Part shown: one piece after another, positions 7,304 through 14,721 of the stretch
How positions within the stretch are numbered: the first letter of the stretch is position 1
Layout of the letters: every line of letters starts with the position of its first letter
Source of the DNA: DATJXG01 sp035500455
Lineage (GTDB): Bacteria; Acidobacteriota; Terriglobia; Terriglobales; Acidobacteriaceae
DNA length: 27,817 nucleotides
Direction: 5' to 3'
NCBI GenBank assembly: GCA_035500455.1
Contig: DATJXG010000334.1
Span: 1-27,817, forward strand
Translations under genes and position numbers: made by a program
The notes under the pieces: model-generated
The model's database searches: none
What the model was told of the DNA's origin: nothing
The model's input: the letters and a program-made list of their open reading frames with translations, nothing else

Positions 7304-8206
7304 CTACGCCGCCGCCGACTTCCCCTGATACGCCGGCACAAACTCCTGCTTCACAAAATCTTCATAAGAAGTAGGCGTCGTATTCTGCACCGAACGCGCT
7401 TCCAACGGCACCATGTACCCCGAGTTCAGCGCCGCCGCCATCTCCAGCAGAAGATCAACCAGGGCGCCCGGCATGCCCGACTGCACCATCCCCGCCCGCA
7501 CCTGCTCGTTGGGCGCCTGCACGTAGGATAGTTCCGGTTTGCCGATCGCCCGCCCGATGATCTGCGCCACCTCGGTCATGGTGAGGTCGCGCTGCCCATG
7601 CAACTCGCGCGTCTGCTGTCCGCTGAAATCCAGGCGCAGCAGAGCCTTGGCCGCCACGTCGCCGATGTCGCGCGTTGCGATGATGGGAAGGCTCAAGTCC
7701 GCGCGCAGCGGCCCCGCTGCCACTCCCGCCGTCCGTATGATGCCGGCCTGCATCAGCGTATTTTCCATGAAAGACCCGGGCCGCAGATGCAGTACATTCA
7801 AACCCTTGATCCGGTTCAGTTGCTCTTCAAAGTAATGCAGCCCCACGACCGGGCCGGTTTTTTCCGCTTTGTCCGCGCCGATGCTGCTCAGCAGAACCAC
7901 ATGGCTCACACCTGCGCTCTGGATCGCCCGCGCCACCGTTTCGGCCACACGCATTTGATAGGCGCGCGGGTCGGGAGCAGCCATGTTCGGCGGGATGAGC
8001 GCATAGACCGCCTTCGCGCCCGCAAACGCCCGGGTCACGGCCGCGCCGTCAGTCATGTCGGCGGCAAACGGCTCCGCGCCCGCCGCAGCCAGCGCCTTCA
8101 AGTGCTCCTCCGAGCGGCTGACCGCCCGAACTTTTTCACCTTTGCTTAAGAGAGCTTTCGCAATAATGCTTCCGGTATGCCCGGTCGCGCCGGTAATGAC
8201 GTACAT
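7304..8206 (-). CDS. NmrA/atypical SDR family NAD(P)-binding protein
   Basis: 300 residues, cytoplasmic. A Rossmann fold begins at the first residue with the dinucleotide motif GATGHTG (5-11), then basic RAVSRS (about 27-32), which suggests NADP(H) preference. VVLLSSIGAD (about 103-112) holds the position of the catalytic-site strand, but the classical SDR YxxxK is replaced by GLHYFEEQL (about 121-129). This pattern fits atypical SDRs such as NmrA-like sensors or QorB-type NAD(P)H:quinone reductases; substrate and role cannot be fixed from sequence. Start ATG at 8206 has a strong AGGAGG about eight bases upstream. It stands alone, with repeat-rich spacers on one side and a divergent acetylation unit on the other. 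Confidence 0.85.
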   Translation of the reverse strand: MYVITGATGHTGSIIAKALLSKGEKVRAVSRSEEHLKALAAAGAEPFAADMTDGAAVTRAFAGAKAVYALIPPNMAAPDPRAYQMRVAETVARAIQSAGVSHVVLLSSIGADKAEKTGPVVGLHYFEEQLNRIKGLNVLHLRPGSFMENTLMQAGIIRTAGVAAGPLRADLSLPIIATRDIGDVAAKALLRLDFSGQQTRELHGQRDLTMTEVAQIIGRAIGKPELSYVQAPNEQVRAGMVQSGMPGALVDLLLEMAAALNSGYMVPLEARSVQNTTPTSYEDFVKQEFVPAYQGKSAAA

Positions 8207-8518
8207 GGGAAGAACCTCCTTTCCCTGTTCGATTCGCGCAATGCGGAACCGGCTTCAGCGAATTTTCCTGAGGTCACACACGTTGCTCTTCAGGGCCCGT
8301 GATGTACCTCTGGATTCCACGCCTAGAAAAGACCCCGCCCTCAACTTGTTATTGTTTGTAGAATGCGGGCATGCCGACGGGCAAAGGCGAGGGCCGGATG
8401 GAACAGCGGCAAGTTCGGACGGGACCACAGTTCTCTCTCCTGCGGGTGCGGCAATCTCACGGGATTTTGACTGCACGTCTCACCACGACGAAGCCTCCTG
8501 GCCCTTGTCTCATACTCC
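8207..8518. other. intergenic leader between divergent genes
   Basis: More than 300 bases (up to the algI-like start at 8561) with no convincing gene. The only open frames are short and lack family features. The stretch must hold the start signals of both the NmrA-like gene (minus) and the acyltransferase gene (plus); its last 42 bases hold the hairpins listed separately. I see no clear sigma70 promoter. Confidence 0.5.
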
Positions 8519-8548
8519 GGGGCTTCGCCCCCGTCGCCAGGGGCGAAG
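8519..8548 (+). promoter_or_regulatory. competing hairpins over the algI-like ribosome site
   Basis: Two mutually exclusive stems can form. GGGGC/GCCCC (8519-8531, three-base loop) competes with CTTCGCCCC (8523-8531) pairing perfectly to GGGGCGAAG (8540-8548) around an eight-base loop. The second stem covers the first half of the AAGGGAG ribosome site (8546-8552) of the gene starting at 8561. The geometry would allow translation control; the function is inferred. Confidence 0.4.
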
Positions 8549-8560
8549 GGAGCCGGTTCC

Positions 8561-9946
8561 ATGCTCTTTAATAGCATCCGCTTTCTGTTTTTCTTTCTTC
8601 CTGTTATCTATTTCGTGTACTGGACATTGCGAACCAAGAACCAGAGATACGTCTGGCTTACCATCGCGGGGTATGTCTTCTATAGTAGTTGGAACTATAA
8701 ATTCTGTGCCTTGATGGCATTCTCAACCATCGTTAGTTTCGCCTCAGGACTTGCGCTACTAAAATTTGACAACCAGTGGAGGAAGGTATTTCTCGTCGTC
8801 CCGGTCACTGTGGATTTGCTGCTGCTGGGTTTCTTCAAGTACTACAACTTCGGATTAACGGCAACTGCCGCGGTAGCCGGGTGGCTCAAGTCTCCGATTC
8901 ATATTCACCCTCTCGACATCGTCCTACCCATCGGCATCTCGTTCTACACCTTTCACACCATTACCTACATCGTGGACTCATATCGCCGCCACATAACACC
9001 GACCAAGAATTTCTTTGAGTTCGCGTGCTATGTCTGTCTTTTTCCTCAGTTGATCGCGGGACCGATCGTGCGTTTCAGGCAGATCGAGGCCGACCTGGAA
9101 CATCTCGGACAGGCCGACCGTACCCGTAACCTCAACCGCGGGTGGTCCTTTTTTGCTATTGGGATGATGAAGAAGGTCTTGATCGCGGACAGCATCGCGG
9201 CGGTCATCAATCCTGCCCTGGCCCACTACTCACAGCTATCCACGCTGAATGCCTGGCTATGCATGTTGGGATACACCTACCAGATTTATTTTGATTTTTC
9301 CGGCTACAGCGACATGGCAATTGGTTTGGGCCATATGTTTGGCGTCAAGCTACCCAAGAATTTCGATTCTCCCTATAAGGCACTGGATGCTTCCGACTTC
9401 TGGCGACGCTGGCACATTTCGCTTTCTACCTGCTTGCGCGACTACCTATACATTCCTCTGGGCGGTAGCCGGATAGGGAAGTTAAGAACCTATCGCAATC
9501 TCATGATCACGATGCTTCTGGGCGGGCTGTGGCACGGCGCCAACTGGACCTTCGTCTTCTGGGGCGGTTACCACGGGGTTCTGTTAGCCCTGTATCGGGC
9601 CTTTGGCGCGCTATGGGACGGCGTTGATGCAACTCTTCGCCGGGTAGTGACCTTTTTCGCCATTGTGCTCGGGTGGGTTTTCTTTCGGTCCACCGACTTC
9701 CATATGGCGGCGGTAATCCTCCACCGGATGTTCGCCTACCACACCGGAGCCACGATGCCAGGTACCTGGGGGTTGATTGCGGCCCTCGCGATTGCAGGGG
9801 CTGTGGCTCACTTTGCCCCGAATACTCTGGAATTGAAGCACCAATGGGGCGCGGCCTGGTCCGCCGCCTTCGCCCTGGGCTATCTCTCGTGCCTGGTTGT
9901 GATCGCAGGCGGAAGCGTCTCACCGTTTCTCTATTTTCAGTTCTGA
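8561..9946 (+). CDS. MBOAT-family membrane O-acyltransferase (AlgI-like)
   Basis: 461 residues with about ten to twelve membrane segments. It belongs to the membrane-bound O-acyltransferases that pass acetyl groups across the inner membrane to a periplasmic partner that modifies polysaccharide. Diagnostic segments are FPQLIAGPIVRFRQ (161-174), YFDFSGYSDMAIGLGHMFG (243-261), FWRRWHISLSTCLRDYLYIPLGG (280-302) and GGLWHGANWTFVFWGGYHG (321-339), with the invariant His at 325 and further His at 285 and 338. The length is typical of AlgI/PatA/DltB relatives. AAGGGAG lies nine bases before the ATG. The next gene encodes the expected SGNH partner, seven bases on, so the two work as a pair. No alginate synthesis genes are present, so the glycan acceptor is unknown. 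Confidence 0.93.
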   Translation: MLFNSIRFLFFFLPVIYFVYWTLRTKNQRYVWLTIAGYVFYSSWNYKFCALMAFSTIVSFASGLALLKFDNQWRKVFLVVPVTVDLLLLGFFKYYNFGLTATAAVAGWLKSPIHIHPLDIVLPIGISFYTFHTITYIVDSYRRHITPTKNFFEFACYVCLFPQLIAGPIVRFRQIEADLEHLGQADRTRNLNRGWSFFAIGMMKKVLIADSIAAVINPALAHYSQLSTLNAWLCMLGYTYQIYFDFSGYSDMAIGLGHMFGVKLPKNFDSPYKALDASDFWRRWHISLSTCLRDYLYIPLGGSRIGKLRTYRNLMITMLLGGLWHGANWTFVFWGGYHGVLLALYRAFGALWDGVDATLRRVVTFFAIVLGWVFFRSTDFHMAAVILHRMFAYHTGATMPGTWGLIAALAIAGAVAHFAPNTLELKHQWGAAWSAAFALGYLSCLVVIAGGSVSPFLYFQF

Positions 9947-9953
9947 ATTGACT

Positions 9954-11261
9954 ATGAGTTCACATCGCTGGTGGCAAATCGGCTCCCTGCTTCCTGCCAT
10001 GATGCTGTTACTGTTTCTCGCCGACATTGGCATGCGTTTCCTGCCGGTTAGCATCTTCGCCTTTCGCGTCTGGGAGGGCGTTTGGCGCGATTCCGGGGGG
10101 CCCGGTCCTTTCAAGCCGGGACTCTCGCTGGTAAAACTCCACTCTTACGGCGATCTAGCTTCCTTCGGCAACCTGAAAACCCCTCGCGATTATCGTGACG
10201 AGGCATTTCAGGTGGACAAACTGGGCTTCCGGAACTCGCCTCGAGCGGCTCAGCCTCGTCCCGGTGGCCTGATGGTTGGCGACTCCTTCGCAGTGGCCTC
10301 CTCCGTGCCGCAGGACATGACCCTGCCAGAACAACTGACGAAACTGGGAGACATTCGTATCTATAACGCTGGCGCGCGCGACATGGCGACACCCCCTTTG
10401 GTGCGACAGTTGGCCTCGCGGCTGAACATGACCTCTGGCGTGGTGATTTACGAATTGCTGGAGCGGCGTGCTCGCGTTGTGCCCCAAACTCCGGTAGAGG
10501 CGGTTGAGCCCTCTCTTTCCGAGACCCTGCCTCCAAACCGCGCTCAAGTCTCCGCACTTTCGCCCGCAGAAACTCACCCCTGGCTTAGCACACATCCGCT
10601 AGCAAAAACGATTTTCCAGAAGATGCTGCGCTTGTTACAGCATCCCTCGGAATCCGTTCATCGCTATGATTCCCGCTCGCCGGTAAAGATCGTCAGCCGC
10701 AAGCTGATGAAAGATGTCCAGAATGACGTTGTTCTTCCGAATGTCTACGCCCATCAGGTCGTCCGCTTCACATTGAAAAACAACGATGAAATGCTCTTCT
10801 ACCCTATAGACTTCACAAAATTAGGTGACGTCAACACCCTCGATTCAGCCTGGGTTTCCTACTTAAGCGGATTTGCCGAGCAGATCGCGGAACAGAACCT
10901 GAGGCTGGTGGTTTTGCTTGTCCCCAACAAGTTCACCGTGTACGGCCCACTGACGAAAGGCCCCACGCCCAAGGTGGAAGGGGTACTGTTGCTGGCTAGC
11001 CTGCAAAAAGCTCTGGCCAGTGCGGGCATCTGCGCAGTGGACCTTACTCCCATTTACCAACGTAGCGCCGCAGAGAGCCTCTCGCAGAGGCAATATCTCT
11101 ATTGGCGTGATGATACCCACTGGAATTCACGCGGCATCGGAGTGGCTGCCCATGCGTTAATGCCTTGCGTAGAAACATCGCGCCAGGGTGCGGTTTCGAC
11201 GAACGACATACTCCGAAACAGATTGCCGATGAAAGGCGCCCACAAGGGCGTATCGCCGTAG
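9954..11261 (+). CDS. AlgX/AlgJ-like SGNH-domain acetyltransferase
   Basis: About 435 residues from ATG 9954; an in-frame TTG at 9948 is less likely. An N-terminal signal-anchor helix (about 8-27) places the rest in the periplasm. SGNH block I is MVGDSFAV (107-114) with nucleophile Ser111, and block V is DDTHWN (386-391), giving the Asp386/His389 pair. The middle includes VLLVPNKFTVYGP, as in the AlgJ/AlgX/V family. Such proteins take acetyl from the adjacent MBOAT protein and attach it to an exported polysaccharide. The catalytic triad is complete, so activity is expected. No carbohydrate-binding domain is obvious at the C-terminus. Confidence 0.87.
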   Translation: MSSHRWWQIGSLLPAMMLLLFLADIGMRFLPVSIFAFRVWEGVWRDSGGPGPFKPGLSLVKLHSYGDLASFGNLKTPRDYRDEAFQVDKLGFRNSPRAAQPRPGGLMVGDSFAVASSVPQDMTLPEQLTKLGDIRIYNAGARDMATPPLVRQLASRLNMTSGVVIYELLERRARVVPQTPVEAVEPSLSETLPPNRAQVSALSPAETHPWLSTHPLAKTIFQKMLRLLQHPSESVHRYDSRSPVKIVSRKLMKDVQNDVVLPNVYAHQVVRFTLKNNDEMLFYPIDFTKLGDVNTLDSAWVSYLSGFAEQIAEQNLRLVVLLVPNKFTVYGPLTKGPTPKVEGVLLLASLQKALASAGICAVDLTPIYQRSAAESLSQRQYLYWRDDTHWNSRGIGVAAHALMPCVETSRQGAVSTNDILRNRLPMKGAHKGVSP

Positions 11262-11556
11262 CTGAAGCCCTGACTGAGCAACCCTATTGCCTGACGCAGA
11301 ACTGAGAATCCGCGAATGGGTCGTTGGAGCAGGCCGTAGATCGTGCTATAGCGCGTGCGGCGCAAGCGGGTTACGATCGGCACGATTTGGCATAGGGCCC
11401 AGCGGAGAGACGTGGCCGATGCTACGGGTGGAGTATTTCCCCTCGATTTGAGTATGACGCGGACGGTGGGTTGTCACTCGCGCAGCACGACTTCGGGTTC
11501 GCCACGGCCCACGACTGCGACGTCTTGGTAAATCTCTTAGGCGGGGTTACGACGAA
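11262..11556. other. intergenic stretch, nothing recognised
   Basis: Nearly 300 bases between the SGNH gene and the broken nuclease-like gene. An open frame of 94 codons on the minus strand overlaps the SGNH 3' end but has no recognisable family pattern. No promoter, RNA or terminator was seen with confidence. Confidence 0.4.
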
Positions 11557-12247
11557 GTGAGCTTCGCGGCAGCGGGAAGTCAGCGTTGGCTACAGATCGC
11601 GATCAATCGGAAACCGGAACTTCTTCTCGGGGCGCTTCGCAGGAGCGGAGCCATTGACCCAAGGGTCAACCTCAGATGGCAATTCACCCCTTGAACCTGA
11701 GTTTCGAGAGTATCGGGACGGGAGTGCCATCGAGAAGGCCGGGATCACCGATCTCAAAAAGCCTCTGAAGGGCTTCTGGCCAGCTCGTGGGCCAGTATGG
11801 GACGCACTGGCAGTTACGTCCGACGGATATCCGTTGTTCCTAGAAGCAAAGGCGCATATTCCTGAAGCCGCTTCACCCGCTAGCCGGGCCTCGCCAGCTT
11901 CATTCCAGTTGATCGAGCGAAGTCTCCACGAAGCGAGGCGCTTTTGCGCCCCCAAGGCGACCGCGACCTGGAGTAATTTGTTCTATCAATATGCAAACCG
12001 GCTGGCCCATCAGTACTTTTTGATGGAGCTTAATGGCGTGCCGAGTACCCTCGTCTTTCTATATTTCGTGAATGCGGACGATATGCTCGGCCCCATGTCC
12101 GAAGAGGAATGGCACGGTGCGCTGCGTCTTATTCATGCGGTGCTCGGATTGCCAAAGGATCTGAAACGGCATGGCGTATTCGACGCTTTTCTGGACGCTC
12201 GGCTTCTGCCAGACTCTGCAATTTCAGATTTGTCGAGAGCTCGTTAG
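11557..12247 (+). pseudogene. PD-(D/E)XK nuclease-like hypothetical protein, frameshifted
   Basis: Two overlapping frames read as one protein. The first, from a GTG at 11557, runs SQRWLQIAINRKPELLLGAL... to a TGA at 11692. The second continues with LEPEFREYRDGSAIEKAG to the stop at 12247. Removing one C from the CCCC run at 11687-11690 joins them cleanly (W-Q-F-T-L-E-P-E-F-R-E-Y). The second part has WDALAV then LFLEAKAH, with Asp at codon 11801 and E-x-K at codons 11843 and 11849, the spacing of a PD-(D/E)XK nuclease core, followed by NLFYQYANRLAHQYFL. I recall similar conserved hypothetical proteins of about 230 residues but no named function. The shift may be a real mutation or a sequencing error. 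If only the second frame were translated it would need a TTG start at 11654 and would lack the N-terminal 40 residues. Confidence 0.7.
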
Positions 12248-12287
12248 ATTGGTGGCCGCCCGTTCGATCTGATAACTCGCTTCGCTC

Positions 12288-12316
12288 GCTGGACGGGGCA
12301 AGCCCCGTTCCTACAC
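12288..12316 (+). repeat. dispersed GGGGCAAGCCCC repeat, copy 2
   Basis: Matches the element at 6317-6345 in opposite orientation: CGCTGGACGGGG followed by CAAGCCCCGTTCCTACAC, with three differences over 29 bases. It lies just past the 3' end of endonuclease III, where its GGGGCAAGCCCC core could form a small hairpin. Confidence 0.7.
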
Positions 12317-12324
12317 AAGCACTG

Positions 12325-13176
12325 CTAAGGCTTGGCGGCCTTGTGGATCTCTACCGTGCTCCAGGTTTTGTCGGCGGCGTGGCAGAGGGTTTCCAGCGGG
12401 CAGTCCACGCACTTGGGCGAACGTGCCATGCACAGTTTGCGGCCGTGCCAGATGATCTGGTGGGCGAAGATGATCCACTTCTCGCGGGGAATCACCTTCA
12501 TCAGGTCCTGCTCAATCTTCTGCGGCTCGGTTTGCCTGGTCAACTCCAGGCGGCGTGAAATGCGGGTGACGTGCGTATCGACCACTACTCCCTCAGCCTT
12601 GTTGAACCACGTCCCCAGCACTACGTTGGCAGTCTTGCGGGCGACGCCCGGGAGGGTGAGGAGCTTATCGATATCGTCCGGAACCTGGCCGCCGAATTGA
12701 TTGACCAGCTTCTGTGCCGCGCCCACCACCGACTTCGCCTTGTTGCGGAAGAAGCCGGTGGAATAAATGTCCGGCTGCAGTTGCTCGGGAGTGAGCCGGG
12801 CAAAGTCCTCTACAGTGGGATATTTCCTGAATAGCTCAGGGGTGACGCGGTTTACGTTCACGTCGGTGGATTGGGCGGAAAGGATCGTCGCCACCAGCAG
12901 CTCCCAGGCGTTGGCGTGGTGGAGGGCGCAGGTGGCCTCGGGATAAAGCTGATCCAGACGTTGAAGGATATCGGCTACTCTGCTAGGGGCGATGGGGTTG
13001 TAGCGATCCGCCTTGGCCGCCTTGTTCTTGCCTGCCGGGCTCTTCCGGGCTGGGGCGGGATGAAATCCGGCCCCCACATTTCCTCGCTTCCCGACGGTCT
13101 TCGTCGGTCGTACCTGCCGCCGGCCTTCCTGACGGCCCGTTTTTGCGGGTTGGCGGGGGACGACTCCGCGCGGCAT
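12325..13176 (-). CDS. nth: endonuclease III (DNA N-glycosylase/AP lyase)
   Basis: Up to 283 residues; removes oxidised pyrimidines and nicks at the abasic site in base-excision repair. The catalytic domain covers about 65-270. It has helix-hairpin-helix LPGVARKTA (175-183) with the Schiff-base Lys181, the catalytic Asp200 in VVDTHVTRIS, and an iron-sulfur loop with Cys249, 256, 259 and 265 in the exact C-x6-C-x2-C-x5-C spacing. The first 60 or so residues are a Lys/Arg/Ala/Pro-rich tail not found in typical Nth (about 210 residues). The ATG at 13176 is the only ATG before the domain; a GTG near residue 34 is a possible alternative. Single-gene unit. Confidence 0.95.
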   Translation of the reverse strand: MPRGVVPRQPAKTGRQEGRRQVRPTKTVGKRGNVGAGFHPAPARKSPAGKNKAAKADRYNPIAPSRVADILQRLDQLYPEATCALHHANAWELLVATILSAQSTDVNVNRVTPELFRKYPTVEDFARLTPEQLQPDIYSTGFFRNKAKSVVGAAQKLVNQFGGQVPDDIDKLLTLPGVARKTANVVLGTWFNKAEGVVVDTHVTRISRRLELTRQTEPQKIEQDLMKVIPREKWIIFAHQIIWHGRKLCMARSPKCVDCPLETLCHAADKTWSTVEIHKAAKP

Positions 13177-13218
13177 AGAATTCTCCTGCGATGTAGGGTG
13201 AATAGTAACAAAAGCAAG

Positions 13219-13258
13219 AAGCTTTTAATCGCAAAGGGCGCAAATAACGCGAAGAGGA
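13219..13258 (+). repeat. CGCAAAG-type dispersed repeat, copy 2
   Basis: AATCGCAAAGGGCGCAAA then TAACGCGAAGAGG: three imperfect CGCAAAG-like units spaced about ten bases, preceded by AAGCTTTT. It lies in the divergent spacer between nth and the TPR-like gene. See also 7156-7210 and 22305-22345. Confidence 0.6.
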
Positions 13259-13444
13259 CTTCGGGGGATCGAACCGGGGTGCTTCTGGGGTGCTTCTTAT
13301 GACAATCTTTTTGCAAACCAACTGGGGGACATTCTTCGGGCGGGCATCTAAGATTGCATAGAAGAAGCAGTTGCGTTGCGTCAAATCCGAGTGTATAGAT
13401 CATTCGCGGCCTGCATACCGCTCAGACTGGCAGCCGGGTGAAAG

Positions 13445-14449
13445 ATGAAAGATCAGGAGCCCATGATCCAATCGAAGCCGATCCAGTCGAGCATGACCGA
13501 AGCGAGCATGACTCAACCTAGCACGACTCAACCTAGCACGACTCAACCAAATACAATCCCGCCCAGTTCGATTCGATCGAGGATGTTGCGTCCGAGGCCG
13601 ATTCCTCCGGGCAACCTTTCTCTGGGCGGCACGTTCGCGGTTCTGGTCCTGCTGGCCTTTCTGGCTATTCCGTCCGTGGCCGCCGACATCAAGGCCGAGC
13701 CCTCGCTCGACACCGGCTTCCGCTACATGTACGACCTCGACTTTCCCCAGGCGCACCAGGTCTTTTTAGACTGGCAGCAGCAACATCCCGCGGACCCGAT
13801 GGGCCCGGTGAGCGATGCTGCCGGAGTGCTGTTTTCCGAACTCAATCGGCTGGGGGTGCTGGAGCAGCAGTTCTACGAGGATGACCACGCCTTCGATGCG
13901 CGCAAGAAGTTCACCCCCGACGCGGGCGCGCGGGACCGCTTCAATGACGCCCTGGAAGTGGCCGACAGCCGCTCCCAGGCGCTTTTGGCGAAGGATCCGA
14001 AAAGCCGCGACGGCCTCTTCGCCATGACGCTCTCCTCCGGACTGCAGGCCGACTACGCTGCCTTGATCGAAAAGCGCAACCTGGCCTCGCTGCACTACAC
14101 CCGCGACGCCACCGCATGGGCCCAGAAACTGCTGGCCGTGGACAGCAGCTATTACGACGCTTATGTGGCCACCGGCGTGTGCAACTACATCGTGGGCAGC
14201 ATGTCTGCGCCCATGCGTTGGATTCTGCGCCTGGGCGGGGTCGCCGGAGACAAGCAACAGGGCATCGCGGAACTGCAGCGAACTGCCGACCACGGGCATT
14301 ATCTCGGGCCGTTTGCCCGCATTTTGCTGGCTATCGCCTACGTCCATGACAAGGACAAGCCCCGCGCCCGTGGCCTACTGGTTTCCTTGCGCGACGAATT
14401 CCCCGACAATCCATTGTTCGCGCGTGAGATCGCGCGGCTCGATCAGTAG
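13445..14449 (+). CDS. exported TPR-like protein of unknown function
   Basis: 334 residues if the first ATG is used. Residues 1-46 are low-complexity Thr/Ser/Pro/Gln, encoded in part by a 15-base tandem repeat. An ATG at 13583 would begin a conventional signal peptide (MLRPRPIPP, hydrophobic core, cut after SVAA), which gives about 288 residues and is probably the true start. The mature part is helical with tetratricopeptide-like spacing: FRYMYDLDFPQAHQVFLDW, then ARDRFNDALEVADSRSQALL, and at the end PFARILLAIAYVHDKDKPRARGLL. I recognise this as a conserved secreted or periplasmic protein type of Acidobacteria but know no function. It is followed by a 270-base spacer and the phosphate locus. 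Confidence 0.75.
   Translation: MKDQEPMIQSKPIQSSMTEASMTQPSTTQPSTTQPNTIPPSSIRSRMLRPRPIPPGNLSLGGTFAVLVLLAFLAIPSVAADIKAEPSLDTGFRYMYDLDFPQAHQVFLDWQQQHPADPMGPVSDAAGVLFSELNRLGVLEQQFYEDDHAFDARKKFTPDAGARDRFNDALEVADSRSQALLAKDPKSRDGLFAMTLSSGLQADYAALIEKRNLASLHYTRDATAWAQKLLAVDSSYYDAYVATGVCNYIVGSMSAPMRWILRLGGVAGDKQQGIAELQRTADHGHYLGPFARILLAIAYVHDKDKPRARGLLVSLRDEFPDNPLFAREIARLDQ
13511..13549 (+). repeat. 15-base tandem repeat in the 5' end of the TPR-like gene
   Basis: The unit ACTCAACCTAGCACG occurs twice exactly (13511-13525, 13526-13540) and a third time in part (13541-13549). In frame it gives T-Q-P-S-T repeats. It lies before the likely signal peptide start at 13583, so it may be untranslated. Confidence 0.8.
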
Positions 14450-14603
14450 GACCTTCGCATTCGTGCGATCTGGGCTGGAACTTGGCCAGCCGAGCAGGGG
14501 CTCGTCTGAATCCGGTTTCTTGGGCGCAAATCAGTTCTCGGTTACGGTTTTCACTTCACAGTTAACACCCTTCGTGGTTTCCAGTCCGGGAACCTGCGGT
14601 GAA

Positions 14604-14631
14604 GGTTGAGGTATGGCAGCGAACCTCAGCC
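14604..14631 (+). terminator. hairpin upstream of the pstS promoter
   Basis: GGTTGAGGT (14604-14612) pairs with ACCTCAGCC (14623-14631), nine pairs including one G-U, around a ten-base loop. It is 155 bases past the TPR-like gene and has no T-run, so it is at best a weak or Rho-assisted terminator. Confidence 0.25.
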
Positions 14632-14654
14632 CTATTCACCAGAAATTCACTGCT

Positions 14655-14688
14655 TTGTAACCTCTCTGTAACACGCCCGAAGTAAAAA
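14655..14688 (+). promoter_or_regulatory. PHO box and -10 element of pstS
   Basis: TTGTAAC (14655-14661) and CTGTAAC (14666-14672) are direct repeats 11 bases apart with a four-base CTCT gap, the layout of a PhoB-type PHO box. Ten bases after the second repeat is TAAAAA (14683-14688), a reasonable -10, matching the spacing in the E. coli pstS promoter. Transcription would start some 25 bases before the pstS ribosome site. Pi-starvation control is inferred. Confidence 0.65.
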
Positions 14689-14721
14689 CAGGCCAACAAA
14701 ATCCATCAGGAGGCTGCTCGA

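Noticed and set aside
8371..8571. 66-codon frame overlapping the algI-like start
   Set aside because: No family features or ribosome site; it runs through the hairpin leader.
11099..11383. 94-codon frame on the minus strand past the SGNH gene
   Set aside because: Half lies antisense to the SGNH gene and nothing recognisable is encoded; kept as unexplained intergenic.
13511..13549. Possible CRISPR-like repeat
   Set aside because: Units are contiguous with no spacers and in frame with a gene; a simple tandem repeat.
13400..13756. Repetitive R-L-S-R-A-R-type peptide on the minus strand
   Set aside because: It is the antisense translation of the 15-base tandem repeat in the TPR-like gene.
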